Source: an uncultured Prevotellaceae bacterium (GTDB lineage Bacteria; Bacteroidota; Bacteroidia; Bacteroidales; Bacteroidaceae). Taken from it: a stretch of 62,646 bases of DNA. A program made the translations under genes and the position numbers. The notes beneath the pieces were generated by a model that worked only from the letters and a program-made list of their open reading frames with translations, was not told where the DNA came from and made no database searches. Location of the stretch: assembly GCA_946404865.1 (NCBI GenBank), contig CAMJFC010000010.1:1-62646 (forward strand), given 5' to 3'. Position 1 is the stretch's first letter. Each line of letters opens with the position of its first letter. This document shows, piece by piece, positions 24,566 to 33,263 of this stretch.

Positions 24566-26743
24566 TTAGTTTTTAAGTTGTTCGATTAAGAAATCCGCAA
24601 TTTGCCGGAGCAGATGCGTCCTTGTGTTTCCCCCATAAATGGAGTGATTCTTATTGGTGTAGATGATTTCTTTGAAATCTTTGTCGGCCTGCACCAGCGC
24701 CTCAGAGAACTCGAACGTGTTTTGCGGATGCACGTTATCGTCGGCCAAGCCGTGGCAGATGAGGAGAGCGCCATGCAGTTGAGCAGCCCTGCTGATGGGA
24801 TTGTTGTCATAACCTGTGGGGTTCTCCTGTGGTGTGCGCATATACCGCTCCGTATAGATGCTATCGTAGAAACGCCAGTCAGTGGGCGGTGCCACTGCCA
24901 CCCCGGCTTTGAAGACCGGCCGTCCTTCAGTCATGCTCATGAGTGTGTTGAATCCGCCGTAGCTCCACCCCCAGATGCCGATGCGCCCGGCGTCGATATA
25001 GGGCAGAGAGCCCAGATAGAGCGCCGTCTCCACTTGGTCAACCGCCTCGAGTTCACCGATTTTGAGATAGGTGCATTTTTCGAAGTCAGCCCCTCGTCCG
25101 CCGGTGCCCCTTCCATCCACGCACACCACAATCAAGCCCTGCTGCGAAAGGTATTGGTCGAAGAGTCCGCCCCGTCCCATCGAGCCGATGCTCCATGAGT
25201 TGACCACCTGCTGATTTCCGGGTCCGCTATATTGGAACATGACCACGGGATATTTCTTGGCGGGATCGAAGTCGGCGGGTTTCACCATCCACCCGTTCAA
25301 CGTTACTTGTTGCGAAGTGGTGAACGTGAAGAACTCCTTTTGTGGCAGTCCGGCCTTCTTCACCTTCTCGACGAGGGCATGGTTATCCTTCAGCACGCTC
25401 AACTGCTTGCCTTGCTGGTTGCATAATGCGAACACATAGGGCGTGTTCCGGTCGCTCCATGTGTGAATAAAAAACTGAAAATTCTTGCTGAAAGCAGCCT
25501 CGTTGGTGCCCTCTTTGGGCGTGAGGCATATCGTCTTTTTGAGGTTAGAGAGATACACCTCCCGGTTCATCGGGTCTTTGCCCGCGGCCTGATAATAGAC
25601 GGTAGCCGTTTTGTCAGAGAAGCCATACACCTCGGTCACGCCACATTTCGCATGAGTGAGTTGCCCTTTCATTTGTCCGTCGCGGTCATAGAGATAGAGT
25701 TGCATGAATCCATCGCGCTCGCTGGGCATCACGATATAACGGCTCGTCACCTTGATGCCGTCGAGCACCTCTTCGCGGACGTATTTTTTATCCTTCTCCT
25801 CGAGCAGTTGACGGCACTCCATCGTGTTGGGATCGGCAGCCACGATGGTGAGGATATCCTGATGCCTGTTCATCGTATATACAAGGATTTGGTCGGCCCT
25901 GTCGGTGCTGACGATGCGCGGCATATAACCATCGGGAGGTAAGGGCACCTTCAGCTGCCCCGTCGTTTTCCGACCGATGTCATAGCACCAAGCAGTGACC
26001 GTGGCGTTCGTCTCACCCGCCTTGGGGTATTTGTAAGAATAATCAGCGGGATAGAGATCCGCCTGCATCATGTAGAATTGCAGGGCATAGGTTCTCACCT
26101 TCGACTCATCGTACTTGATCCAACACAGTTTCGTGGCGTCGGCATTGAAGACCATCGCCCTGTCGAATCCGAATTCCTCCTCGTTGACCCAGTCGGGGAT
26201 GCCGTTGATGACCTCGTTCTTCACCCCGTCGGTCGTCACTTGAGTGACCGTGCCCAGGTTGACATCGGAGAGAAAGATATTATTGTCTTTGACAAACGCG
26301 ACCATCCGGCCGTCGGGCGACCATACCGGGGCTTGTTCCCTGCCCTGTTCTGACAGCCGTTGCAAACTCTTCGTTTTCAGGTCATAGATATAGAAATCGG
26401 CTTTGAACGAATGCCGGTAGATGCTCTCCGTGTTTGTCTGGATGAGCATCTTGTCGCCTTTGGGACTCATCAGATAATCATCGGCCTCGTCCCATCCCAC
26501 CTCTTTGACATCAAAGATGGTTTTGACAGGTTTCCCCGTTTTCAGGGAATATTGAATAATCTGAGTATAATCAGGATTGAACGAAGCGTACGACTCGCCG
26601 TCGTCGAGCATTTGCAGTGAAGCGAGATATTCAGGCACAAACGCCCTGCCTGTGACATCTTGGATGGTGAGTCGGTCGGCAGCAGACGCCGCGACCGCAG
26701 TCATGAGCGACAGGCAGAATATCCATAATTTGTTCTTCATCAT
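24566..26743 (-). CDS. S9B dipeptidyl-peptidase IV-like serine peptidase
   Basis: Exported prolyl dipeptidyl peptidase of about 725 residues. Signal peptide KNKLWIFCLSLMTAVAASA; N-terminal beta-propeller with the DPP-IV glutamate motif DWVNEEEF; C-terminal alpha/beta-hydrolase domain with Ser in GWSYGGF, Asp in GLADDNVHP and His in NKNHSIYGG. It would release X-Pro or X-Ala dipeptides in the periplasm, typical for peptide use in Bacteroidales. The frame is open to 26761, but the promoter element TAAGTTTG (26777-26770, minus strand) puts transcription start near 26763, so the start is one of the two ATGs at 26743/26740. It is first in the operon with the DUF4861 gene. Confidence 0.93.
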   Translation of the reverse strand: MMKNKLWIFCLSLMTAVAASAADRLTIQDVTGRAFVPEYLASLQMLDDGESYASFNPDYTQIIQYSLKTGKPVKTIFDVKEVGWDEADDYLMSPKGDKMLIQTNTESIYRHSFKADFYIYDLKTKSLQRLSEQGREQAPVWSPDGRMVAFVKDNNIFLSDVNLGTVTQVTTDGVKNEVINGIPDWVNEEEFGFDRAMVFNADATKLCWIKYDESKVRTYALQFYMMQADLYPADYSYKYPKAGETNATVTAWCYDIGRKTTGQLKVPLPPDGYMPRIVSTDRADQILVYTMNRHQDILTIVAADPNTMECRQLLEEKDKKYVREEVLDGIKVTSRYIVMPSERDGFMQLYLYDRDGQMKGQLTHAKCGVTEVYGFSDKTATVYYQAAGKDPMNREVYLSNLKKTICLTPKEGTNEAAFSKNFQFFIHTWSDRNTPYVFALCNQQGKQLSVLKDNHALVEKVKKAGLPQKEFFTFTTSQQVTLNGWMVKPADFDPAKKYPVVMFQYSGPGNQQVVNSWSIGSMGRGGLFDQYLSQQGLIVVCVDGRGTGGRGADFEKCTYLKIGELEAVDQVETALYLGSLPYIDAGRIGIWGWSYGGFNTLMSMTEGRPVFKAGVAVAPPTDWRFYDSIYTERYMRTPQENPTGYDNNPISRAAQLHGALLICHGLADDNVHPQNTFEFSEALVQADKDFKEIIYTNKNHSIYGGNTRTHLLRQIADFLIEQLKN

Positions 26744-26769
26744 ATCTGTGTAAGTTTGCAATCAATCTG

Positions 26770-26777
26770 CAAACTTA
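26770..26777 (-). promoter_or_regulatory. -7 element of the S9 peptidase gene
   Basis: TAAGTTTG on the minus strand, 27 bases before the chosen start. No good -33 TTTG is seen. Confidence 0.5.
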
Positions 26778-26819
26778 CACAAAAAAACTGACATACGGCA
26801 CGAGAAAGCCAAAAAAAGG

Positions 26820-27383
26820 TTATTTTCGCAGAAAATTATCCATGATTTGCTTTCCCTGGGGTGTCAACACGCTCTCAGGGTGGAACTGAATGCCATGAAT
26901 GTCATAGTGACGATGGCGGAGCGCCATGATTTGTCCGTCATCACTTTTCGCGGTGATTTCGAGGCTGTCGGGTAATCCGTTCTCATCGACCACCCAACTG
27001 TGATAGCGTCCGATGGTGAAGCGTGCGGGCATTGATTCAAAGAGCGGGTCGTCAACGAGAACCGTGCATTCGGTGGCCACGCCGTGATAGACGTCAGTGA
27101 GGTTGACGAGATGTGCTCCGAAAGCCTCGCCGATGGCTTGGTGTCCGAGACACACACCGAGCATGGATTTCCTGCCCGCATAGGTCTTGATGACGTCTAA
27201 CAGCAGTCCTGCCTCGGAAGGGATGCCCGGTCCGGGAGAGAGGATGATTTTATCGAACACCTCGATTTGTGGCAGTGTAAACTGGTCGTTGCGGTAAACG
27301 GTGACTTTTGCTCCCAACTCACGGACGAGGTGCGCCAGGTTGTAGGTGAAGGAGTCGTAGTTATCTATAATGATGATATTCAT
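26820..27383 (-). CDS. trpG: Anthranilate synthase, glutamine amidotransferase subunit
   Basis: Supplies ammonia to TrpE for anthranilate formation. A 187-residue class I glutamine amidotransferase with the triad Cys78 (GVCLGHQAI), His168 and Glu170 (QFHPESVL), and the opening IIDNYDSFTYNL typical of TrpG/PabA. It is the last gene of the trp operon, 84 bases after trpE; that spacer has a 12-base palindrome GATACCGGTATC at 27432-27443. It may also serve folate synthesis, as TrpG does in many bacteria with no separate PabA. Confidence 0.95.
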   Translation of the reverse strand: MNIIIIDNYDSFTYNLAHLVRELGAKVTVYRNDQFTLPQIEVFDKIILSPGPGIPSEAGLLLDVIKTYAGRKSMLGVCLGHQAIGEAFGAHLVNLTDVYHGVATECTVLVDDPLFESMPARFTIGRYHSWVVDENGLPDSLEITAKSDDGQIMALRHRHYDIHGIQFHPESVLTPQGKQIMDNFLRK

Positions 27384-27467
27384 GAGGAAGTAAGGTTTTG
27401 AGGGAATGACTTTTGGATGACAATATTTCGGGATACCGGTATCTTAGGATAACGGTATCTCGAGGTT

Positions 27468-28892
27468 TTACATGTTCTCAGCGAGGTTGATGGCTTTGAC
27501 GAGGGCACCCAATTTGTTGTTGCTCTCTTCGAGTTCATATTGGTCATTGCTTTTCGCCACGATGCCACTGCCAGCCTGGAACCACAATTCGCCATTGCGC
27601 GCCACAAATGTACGGATGACAATAGCCTGGTTGAGATTGCCATTGAGTCCGATGAACCCTATACATCCGCCGTATGCACCACGGCTGTGCGGTTCGAGTT
27701 GGCTGATAATCTGCATCGCCCTCACTTTCGGTGCACCGCTGAGCGTACCCGCCGGGAAAGTGTCGAAGAACGTCCTCATCTGAGAACCGGGCTCGTCGAT
27801 GGTGCCGCAGACCCTGCTGACGAGATGGATGACATGGCTATAGAACTGCATATCCTTGTAGAAATCGACATGCACACCGTGGCAGTTTCTGGAGAGGTCG
27901 TTGCGCGCCAGGTCCACGAGCATCACGTGCTCGGCATTCTCCTTGGGGTCATTGCGCAAGAACTCCGCATTTTTACGGTCTTGCTCGGGGTTGCCCGTCC
28001 GTTTTGTCGTCCCCGCAATCGGGTCGATAAAGGCCGTATTGCCGTCGATTCTGCAATGCGTCTCAGGCGACGAGCCGAAGATGCGGAATCCTCCGAAGTC
28101 GAAATAGAAGAGATAGGGCGAGGGATTGATGCTCCTGAGCGCCCTGTAGAGTTTGAAGTCATCGCCCTCATAGCGCTGGATGAAACGACGTGAGATGACG
28201 ATTTGGAACACGTCGCCCCTGAGACAGTGGGCCACGCACCGGCGGATGTTCTCCTTATGTTGCTCGTCCGTCAGCGTGGAACTCGTCTCGCCCACTGGGT
28301 GGAAATCATAGGGATGGACGTTCGCCTTATTGATGTATCGCTCTATCTCATCGATTTGCCGCTCCCCCTTCTCCTGTTGGTCGGTGAGCGACACGATGGT
28401 CATCTGGTTGTTGAAATGGTCGAACACGATGATGTCGCGGTAGAGGATATAGAGGATGTCGGGAGCATCGTTCTCCTCCATCGTCTCGTCTTTGACGGGG
28501 ATATCCTCGAAGTATCTGACGGCATTGAACGTGGTGTATCCATACAGGCCGCAAACGTCGCGATGCGCCCCTTCCACCTCAAATCGACTCATGAAGTCGT
28601 TGACGGCATTCAGCACCTCGGTTTTCGCCCGGCCTTTGACCGAGTCATCGATGTCGGTGTGTTCGACCGTTCCGTCGGGAAAAGTCGCCGTCACCTTACC
28701 GTGTCCCACGGCGATATTCGCCAGTGGGTGAATGGCGATGAACGACCGTGCATTGTCGTGCCCATGATAGTCGGAGCTCTCCATGAGTGCGCTTTGGGGT
28801 TCCACGTCGCGAAGCCTCATATAGATGCCTACAGGTGTATAGAGGTCAGCCAGCAACGTGCGTGAGGCTGTTTGATAATGGTAATGGGTCAT
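27468..28892 (-). CDS. trpE: Anthranilate synthase component I
   Basis: Converts chorismate and ammonia to anthranilate. At 474 residues it has the chorismate-binding core: PSPYLFYFDFGGFRIFGSSPE, IDPIAGTTKRTG, NAEHVMLVDLARNDL, FPAGTLSGAPK and FQAGSGIVAKSND. In TrpE, Trp feedback inhibition is mediated by an N-terminal ESS-like motif; here LMESSDYHG (about residue 36) matches, suggesting feedback control is retained. It is between trpB and trpG in the operon; low-complexity sequence lies upstream (28893-28978). Confidence 0.96.
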   Translation of the reverse strand: MTHYHYQTASRTLLADLYTPVGIYMRLRDVEPQSALMESSDYHGHDNARSFIAIHPLANIAVGHGKVTATFPDGTVEHTDIDDSVKGRAKTEVLNAVNDFMSRFEVEGAHRDVCGLYGYTTFNAVRYFEDIPVKDETMEENDAPDILYILYRDIIVFDHFNNQMTIVSLTDQQEKGERQIDEIERYINKANVHPYDFHPVGETSSTLTDEQHKENIRRCVAHCLRGDVFQIVISRRFIQRYEGDDFKLYRALRSINPSPYLFYFDFGGFRIFGSSPETHCRIDGNTAFIDPIAGTTKRTGNPEQDRKNAEFLRNDPKENAEHVMLVDLARNDLSRNCHGVHVDFYKDMQFYSHVIHLVSRVCGTIDEPGSQMRTFFDTFPAGTLSGAPKVRAMQIISQLEPHSRGAYGGCIGFIGLNGNLNQAIVIRTFVARNGELWFQAGSGIVAKSNDQYELEESNNKLGALVKAINLAENM

Positions 28893-28978
28893 GATTTGGG
28901 AGTTTAGGAGTTTTGGAGTTTTGGAGGTATTGCTTGGGGGAGTTGGGGAATTGAGGAGTTGAGGAGTTTGGACAAATG

Positions 28979-30184
28979 CTAAAAATCACCGTATTCTTTT
29001 GCTAAATCCTTGTTGTTCAGGTAGGTTTGCACATCTTTGTCGCCGCGTCCGCTGACGGTGAGAACCACCACATCATCGGGTTGGAAGGTGACTTTTTTGA
29101 GAGCCGCCACCGCATGAGCACTCTCGATGGCAGGGATAATGCCTTCGAGGCGAGTCAGTTCATATCCCGCGTAAATCGCCTCATCATCGTTGATGGCGAG
29201 CACCGTCGAACGTTTTTTCACCGCCATATTGGCGTGCATGGGTCCGATGCCAGGGTAGTCGAGACCGGCAGAGATGGTGAACGCCTCTTTGATTTGTCCG
29301 TCGTCGGTTTGCATGACGAGCGTTCTCGCCCCATGGATGATGCCCTCTGTGCCGCAATGGATGGTGGCAGCGGTATAGTCGGTATCGATGCCATGTCCAC
29401 CCGCCTCGGCCAGAATGATTTTCACCCGTTCGTCGTTGATGTAATGATAGATGGTGCCCGCCGCATTGCTGCCGCCACCCAGACAGGCGACAAGATAGTC
29501 GGGATGGTCGCGTCCCACCTTCTCTTCCAACTGCCATTTCAACTCCTCGGAGATGACGCTCTGCATGCGTGCCACGATGTCAGGATAAGGATGCGGTCCC
29601 ATGGTAGAGCCCACGATATAGAACGTGTCTTGGGGATGGCAGCACCAGTCGCGAATGGCCTCCGAACAGGCATCGCTGAGCGTCATGTTGCCAGTGGTGA
29701 CGGGATGCACCGTGGCGCCGAGCATTCTCATGCGCTCCACGTTGGTGTGCTGCCGTTCCACATCAGTCTTCCCCATGAACACCTCGCATTGCATGTTCAT
29801 GAGCGCACAGACGGTAGCCGTAGCCACGCCGTGTTGGCCCGCCCCTGTCTCGGCGATGATACGGGTCTTGCCCATCTTCTTCGCCATCAGGATTTGTCCG
29901 ATAGTATTGTTAATCTTATGGGCACCCGTATGATTGAGGTCCTCACGTTTCAGAAACAGCCGGCATCCGTATTTCTCGCTCATCCGCTTGGCGAAGTATA
30001 ATGGCGAAGGACGTCCGACATAATCTCTGAGGAGCGCGCGGTATTCCTTTTTAAATTCATCGCTTTCGATGATGGGAATATACGCATCCTGCAAGTCGTG
30101 CACACATTTATATAATATCTCGGGAACATACGCCCCGCCAAAGTTTCCATAGAAACCTTGTTCATCAACAAAAAAGTTTTCCAT
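28979..30184 (-). CDS. trpB: Tryptophan synthase beta chain
   Basis: Condenses indole with serine to make tryptophan, using PLP bound by Lys90 in LNHTGAHKINN. The 401-residue protein shows the TrpB1 landmarks GNFGGAYVPEIL, RIIAETGAGQHG, CLGGGSNAAG and LTVSGRGDKD. It is encoded 17 bases downstream of a thioesterase gene that separates it from trpA, which is an unusual arrangement. Confidence 0.97.
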   Translation of the reverse strand: MENFFVDEQGFYGNFGGAYVPEILYKCVHDLQDAYIPIIESDEFKKEYRALLRDYVGRPSPLYFAKRMSEKYGCRLFLKREDLNHTGAHKINNTIGQILMAKKMGKTRIIAETGAGQHGVATATVCALMNMQCEVFMGKTDVERQHTNVERMRMLGATVHPVTTGNMTLSDACSEAIRDWCCHPQDTFYIVGSTMGPHPYPDIVARMQSVISEELKWQLEEKVGRDHPDYLVACLGGGSNAAGTIYHYINDERVKIILAEAGGHGIDTDYTAATIHCGTEGIIHGARTLVMQTDDGQIKEAFTISAGLDYPGIGPMHANMAVKKRSTVLAINDDEAIYAGYELTRLEGIIPAIESAHAVAALKKVTFQPDDVVVLTVSGRGDKDVQTYLNNKDLAKEYGDF

Positions 30185-30201
30185 TGTTATGTAATTTTTC
30201 T

Positions 30202-30621
30202 TTATGGAATGTTCAAAAAGTCACATCCGACAGTTTCTTTTTTCCGATAAGCCGACCCTGTGAGCACGGCAATCAATTCGCCTTGTCCGTTGGTCACCCT
30301 GACCTCGCAGAACGGTATGCGGTGATGGTTGAACGTCTCGGTCGCCTCGGCAATCAGCGTATCGCCCTCGCGTGCAGACTGCAAGAACGTGATGTTGCTG
30401 CTGATGCCGAAGGTCAGTTTTCCGTGACTGTTCATGACGGCCGCGAGGGCGAGGTCGGCCACCGTGAAGATGGCACCGCCCTGACATACACCGCCGGCAT
30501 TAAGATGGCGTTTCTCTACTTTCATGGTCGCCTTGGCAAAGCCTTCTTTCACCTCGGTGAGCTGCGCTCCCGCCTCGGCGGCAAACAGGTCGTTTTGATT
30601 CAGAAAATCGATTAATGTCAT
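30202..30621 (-). CDS. PaaI-family hotdog thioesterase inside the trp operon
   Basis: A 139-residue hotdog-fold thioesterase (PaaI/4HBT type): LNAGGVCQGGAIFTVADLALAAVMNS is the family motif, with GISSNITFLQSAREGDTLIAEA following. These enzymes hydrolyse aryl- or acyl-CoA thioesters. The frame is open to 30840, overlapping trpA, so the start is taken at ATG 30621 (MTLIDFLNQ), 67 bases after trpA. It is on the same strand and within the trp operon, 17 bases before trpB. A link to tryptophan synthesis is not obvious; in aromatic metabolism it could act on arylacetyl-CoA from the nearby IOR system. That is speculation. Confidence 0.85.
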   Translation of the reverse strand: MTLIDFLNQNDLFAAEAGAQLTEVKEGFAKATMKVEKRHLNAGGVCQGGAIFTVADLALAAVMNSHGKLTFGISSNITFLQSAREGDTLIAEATETFNHHRIPFCEVRVTNGQGELIAVLTGSAYRKKETVGCDFLNIP

Positions 30622-30688
30622 GGGGTTGGGGGATTGGGGGATATCGGGATTACGGAATAACGATTTAAAGGGATAAAGATTGAGATAA

Positions 30689-31465
30689 TTACTGTTTAAG
30701 AGCCTCATAGAGAGCGTCGATGGCTTTGTCGGGATTGCCTGTTTCATTGAGCAGGGTGACGAACTTAGAGCCGATGATGGCGCCTGCCGCATTTTGCTGT
30801 GCACTCTCAAGCGTCTGTTTGTTGGAAATACCAAATCCAATCATCCTCGGATTTTTGAGGTTCATGCCGTTGATATGCCGGAAATATTGCAATTTCGCCT
30901 CATTGAAATTGCTCTGCGCCCCGGTGATGCTGGCCGATGACACCATATAGATGAACCCGTCGGTATGTTCGTCAATGAAACGGATGCGCTCCTCCGATGT
31001 CTCGGGTGTGATCATCATGATGATGCGCAAATCGTATCGGTCGGCCACAGGTTTGACCACCTGAAGGTAGTCGTTGAACGGCAGGTCGGGAATGATGGCG
31101 CCCGAAACGCCGCTCTCCACACACGACTGGCAGAAACGCTCAATGCCATAGTGCATGATGACATTGAGATATCCCATCAGAACGAGTGGGATGTGCACCT
31201 CGTCCTTGATGCTTTTGAGTTGGTCGAAAAGGAGGGAGAGCGTCATACCATTTTTCAGCGCTATCGTACCGGCACTCTGTATGACGGGACCGTCGGCCAA
31301 CGGGTCGCTGAAAGGGATGCCCACCTCAATCATGTCGATGCCTCTCCGCTGAAGGGTCTTGATGACGTCAGCAGTGCCCTCAAGGGTAGGACACCCGGCA
31401 CAGAAATAGAGTGATAATAATTTCCGCTGCTGTGAAGAACGGAAGAGATGATTGATTTTATTCAT
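30689..31465 (-). CDS. trpA: Tryptophan synthase alpha chain
   Basis: Cleaves indole-3-glycerol phosphate to indole and glyceraldehyde 3-phosphate. At 258 residues it has the TIM-barrel signatures IDMIEVGIPFSDPLADGPVIQ (catalytic Glu in EVGIPFSDP), GVSGAIIPDLPFNDY (catalytic Asp) and GFGISNKQT. It sits 213 bases after trpF, a gap filled with low-complexity repeats, and 67 bases before the thioesterase gene. Confidence 0.96.
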   Translation of the reverse strand: MNKINHLFRSSQQRKLLSLYFCAGCPTLEGTADVIKTLQRRGIDMIEVGIPFSDPLADGPVIQSAGTIALKNGMTLSLLFDQLKSIKDEVHIPLVLMGYLNVIMHYGIERFCQSCVESGVSGAIIPDLPFNDYLQVVKPVADRYDLRIIMMITPETSEERIRFIDEHTDGFIYMVSSASITGAQSNFNEAKLQYFRHINGMNLKNPRMIGFGISNKQTLESAQQNAAGAIIGSKFVTLLNETGNPDKAIDALYEALKQ

Positions 31466-31489
31466 GAGGTTCTTGGAAAAAATGGGGAG

Positions 31490-31678
31490 GGAAGGAGGAT
31501 TTAGGAGTGAAGGAGTGAAGGAGTGAAGACAATAGTAGAGGGAGAACGAGAATAAGGGAGAACGATATAACGGGAGAACGATATTACGAAATAACGATAT
31601 TACGAAATAACGAGAGGAAGAGAAGACGAGAGGATGAAAGAAGATAGAAGAAGATGGAAGAGGAAGAGGATGGAAGTT
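31490..31678. repeat. Low-complexity repeats between trpF and trpA
   Basis: Contains (GGAGTGAA)n ending ACAATAG at 31504-31535, the same block as at 6636-6683, then degenerate units GGGAGAACGATA and ACGATATTACGAAATA repeated twice (31560-31612), then a GA-rich run to 31675. No terminator or promoter was recognised. Confidence 0.65.
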
Positions 31679-32374
31679 TTAATTCTCGCAGATTTGCTGG
31701 ATGAAATGGTTGATGGCATTGACGTCTTTGAGACCGGGTTCGAGCTCAAATCGGGAGTTGATGTCGATGCCGATGCATTGAGGATGCTTGAAGGCCTTGA
31801 CGGCCTCAACATCATCGGGACCAATGCCGCCACTCAAGAGGAAAGGTGTTTTGCCGTCGTACGCCTCGAGGATGTCCCACTGGAATTTCTTCCCTCCACC
31901 GCCAACGGATTCGCACTTCGTGTCAAAGAGGAAATAATCGACCACACCCTCATAATCCTTGCAGCGCAGCAAGTCTTCTTTTGACGCGACAGATATGGCC
32001 TTCATGATTTTCACCCCCGGACGGATGTCGGGTATCAACGTCCGCTTGAGATTGTCAATCATGGTCGGGCTTTCCTGTCCATGCAGTTGCACGATATCGA
32101 GGTCGAAGTTGTACACGCGCGTCACGATGTTTTGCGGCATATCATCAACGAACACCCCTACCCTCTTTGGTCGTTTGTCACTTATCTTCACCGTGCCTTT
32201 GACATGCTCACCCGGCAGCGGGTTATAATCAGGTATGATGCCCGCCCGCGAATGAATCATACTGACAAATCTGGGACTTTCGGTCCAGAAGATGAAACCC
32301 ATCCAGTCCACATCGAGTTGCTCCAAGGCGCGTATGTTCTCAGGGTCGCGCATCCCACATACTTTAATAATCAT
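31679..32374 (-). CDS. trpF: Phosphoribosylanthranilate isomerase
   Basis: Amadori rearrangement step of tryptophan synthesis. The 231-residue TIM barrel begins IIKVCGMRDPENI, with catalytic Cys in KVCGM, DIVQLHGQESP in the middle and FLLSGGIGPDDVEAV near the end, followed by GIDINSRFELEPGLKD with the second catalytic Asp. The gene is separate from trpC, unlike the fused enterobacterial form, and lies 56 bases after it. Confidence 0.95.
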   Translation of the reverse strand: MIIKVCGMRDPENIRALEQLDVDWMGFIFWTESPRFVSMIHSRAGIIPDYNPLPGEHVKGTVKISDKRPKRVGVFVDDMPQNIVTRVYNFDLDIVQLHGQESPTMIDNLKRTLIPDIRPGVKIMKAISVASKEDLLRCKDYEGVVDYFLFDTKCESVGGGGKKFQWDILEAYDGKTPFLLSGGIGPDDVEAVKAFKHPQCIGIDINSRFELEPGLKDVNAINHFIQQICEN

Positions 32375-32430
32375 ATATCAGTAGAACTTAAAAATTATTA
32401 CCATCATCCTTATTTAACGGCCTCAATCGA

Positions 32431-33228
32431 TTATTTATTATCTAAAGTCTGGATGAAATCGTATAAAGCCGTTCCCGGATTCGGATTTTTCATGAAATAT
32501 TCACCCATGAGGAAGCCTCTGAATCCCGCCTTTCTGAGTTCAATGACCGTCTGGGGGTTGCTGATGCCGCTTTCGCTGACCTTACATCCCTGCTGCGGCA
32601 GTTTTTCGGCGAAGGAGAAGGAATGACTCACATCAGTGACAAACGTGCCGAGGTTGCGGTTGTTGATGCCAAACATATCGGGTTCAAGACCGGCGTAATC
32701 CAGTTCATCTTCTCCGTGCATCTCCAAAAGAACCTCCATGTTGAGTTCATGCGCCATTCTCAGCAGGTCGCGGCATTGTTTGAGCGTCAGGGCAGCGGAA
32801 ATGAGCAGCACCGCGGAAGCTCCGCATTTGCGTGCTTGGAAAAGCTGGTACTCATCGACAATGAAATTCTTATAGAGAATCGGGATATTGACACCGGACA
32901 GTCTGGCTTCGGCGATAAAATCATCCTGTCCTCCGAAATATTTCTGGTCGGTGAGGATACTGAGCGCCGCGGCTCCGTTGCGTTGGTAAGCGATGGGGAT
33001 GCAGTCGGCCCTGCCTTCTTGATATATCCATCCTTTCGAAGGAGAGCGCCGTTTAAATTCGGCGATAATGCCGGTGTCGGAACCATCCAACGCTTGTCGC
33101 ATGGATGGGACAGGTTTGACATCCAGCATCTTCTCGACCGTATGATATAGTATCTTCGGCGGGACATCGCGTTTGAACTGCTCCACCTCGATACGTTTCC
33201 ATGCTATAATTTCTTGAAGTATATCCAT
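32431..33228 (-). CDS. trpC: Indole-3-glycerol phosphate synthase
   Basis: Ring closure step of the tryptophan pathway. The 265-residue protein has the family motifs IIAEFKRRSPSKGWI (catalytic Glu and Lys), LTDQKYFGGQDDFI, VLLISAALTLKQ, FGINNRNLGTF and SESGISNPQTV. It lies between trpD (35 bases upstream) and trpF. Confidence 0.96.
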   Translation of the reverse strand: MDILQEIIAWKRIEVEQFKRDVPPKILYHTVEKMLDVKPVPSMRQALDGSDTGIIAEFKRRSPSKGWIYQEGRADCIPIAYQRNGAAALSILTDQKYFGGQDDFIAEARLSGVNIPILYKNFIVDEYQLFQARKCGASAVLLISAALTLKQCRDLLRMAHELNMEVLLEMHGEDELDYAGLEPDMFGINNRNLGTFVTDVSHSFSFAEKLPQQGCKVSESGISNPQTVIELRKAGFRGFLMGEYFMKNPNPGTALYDFIQTLDNK

Positions 33229-33263
33229 GTTGATAGGAGTTGAGGAGTTTTTCCGCTCCAGTT

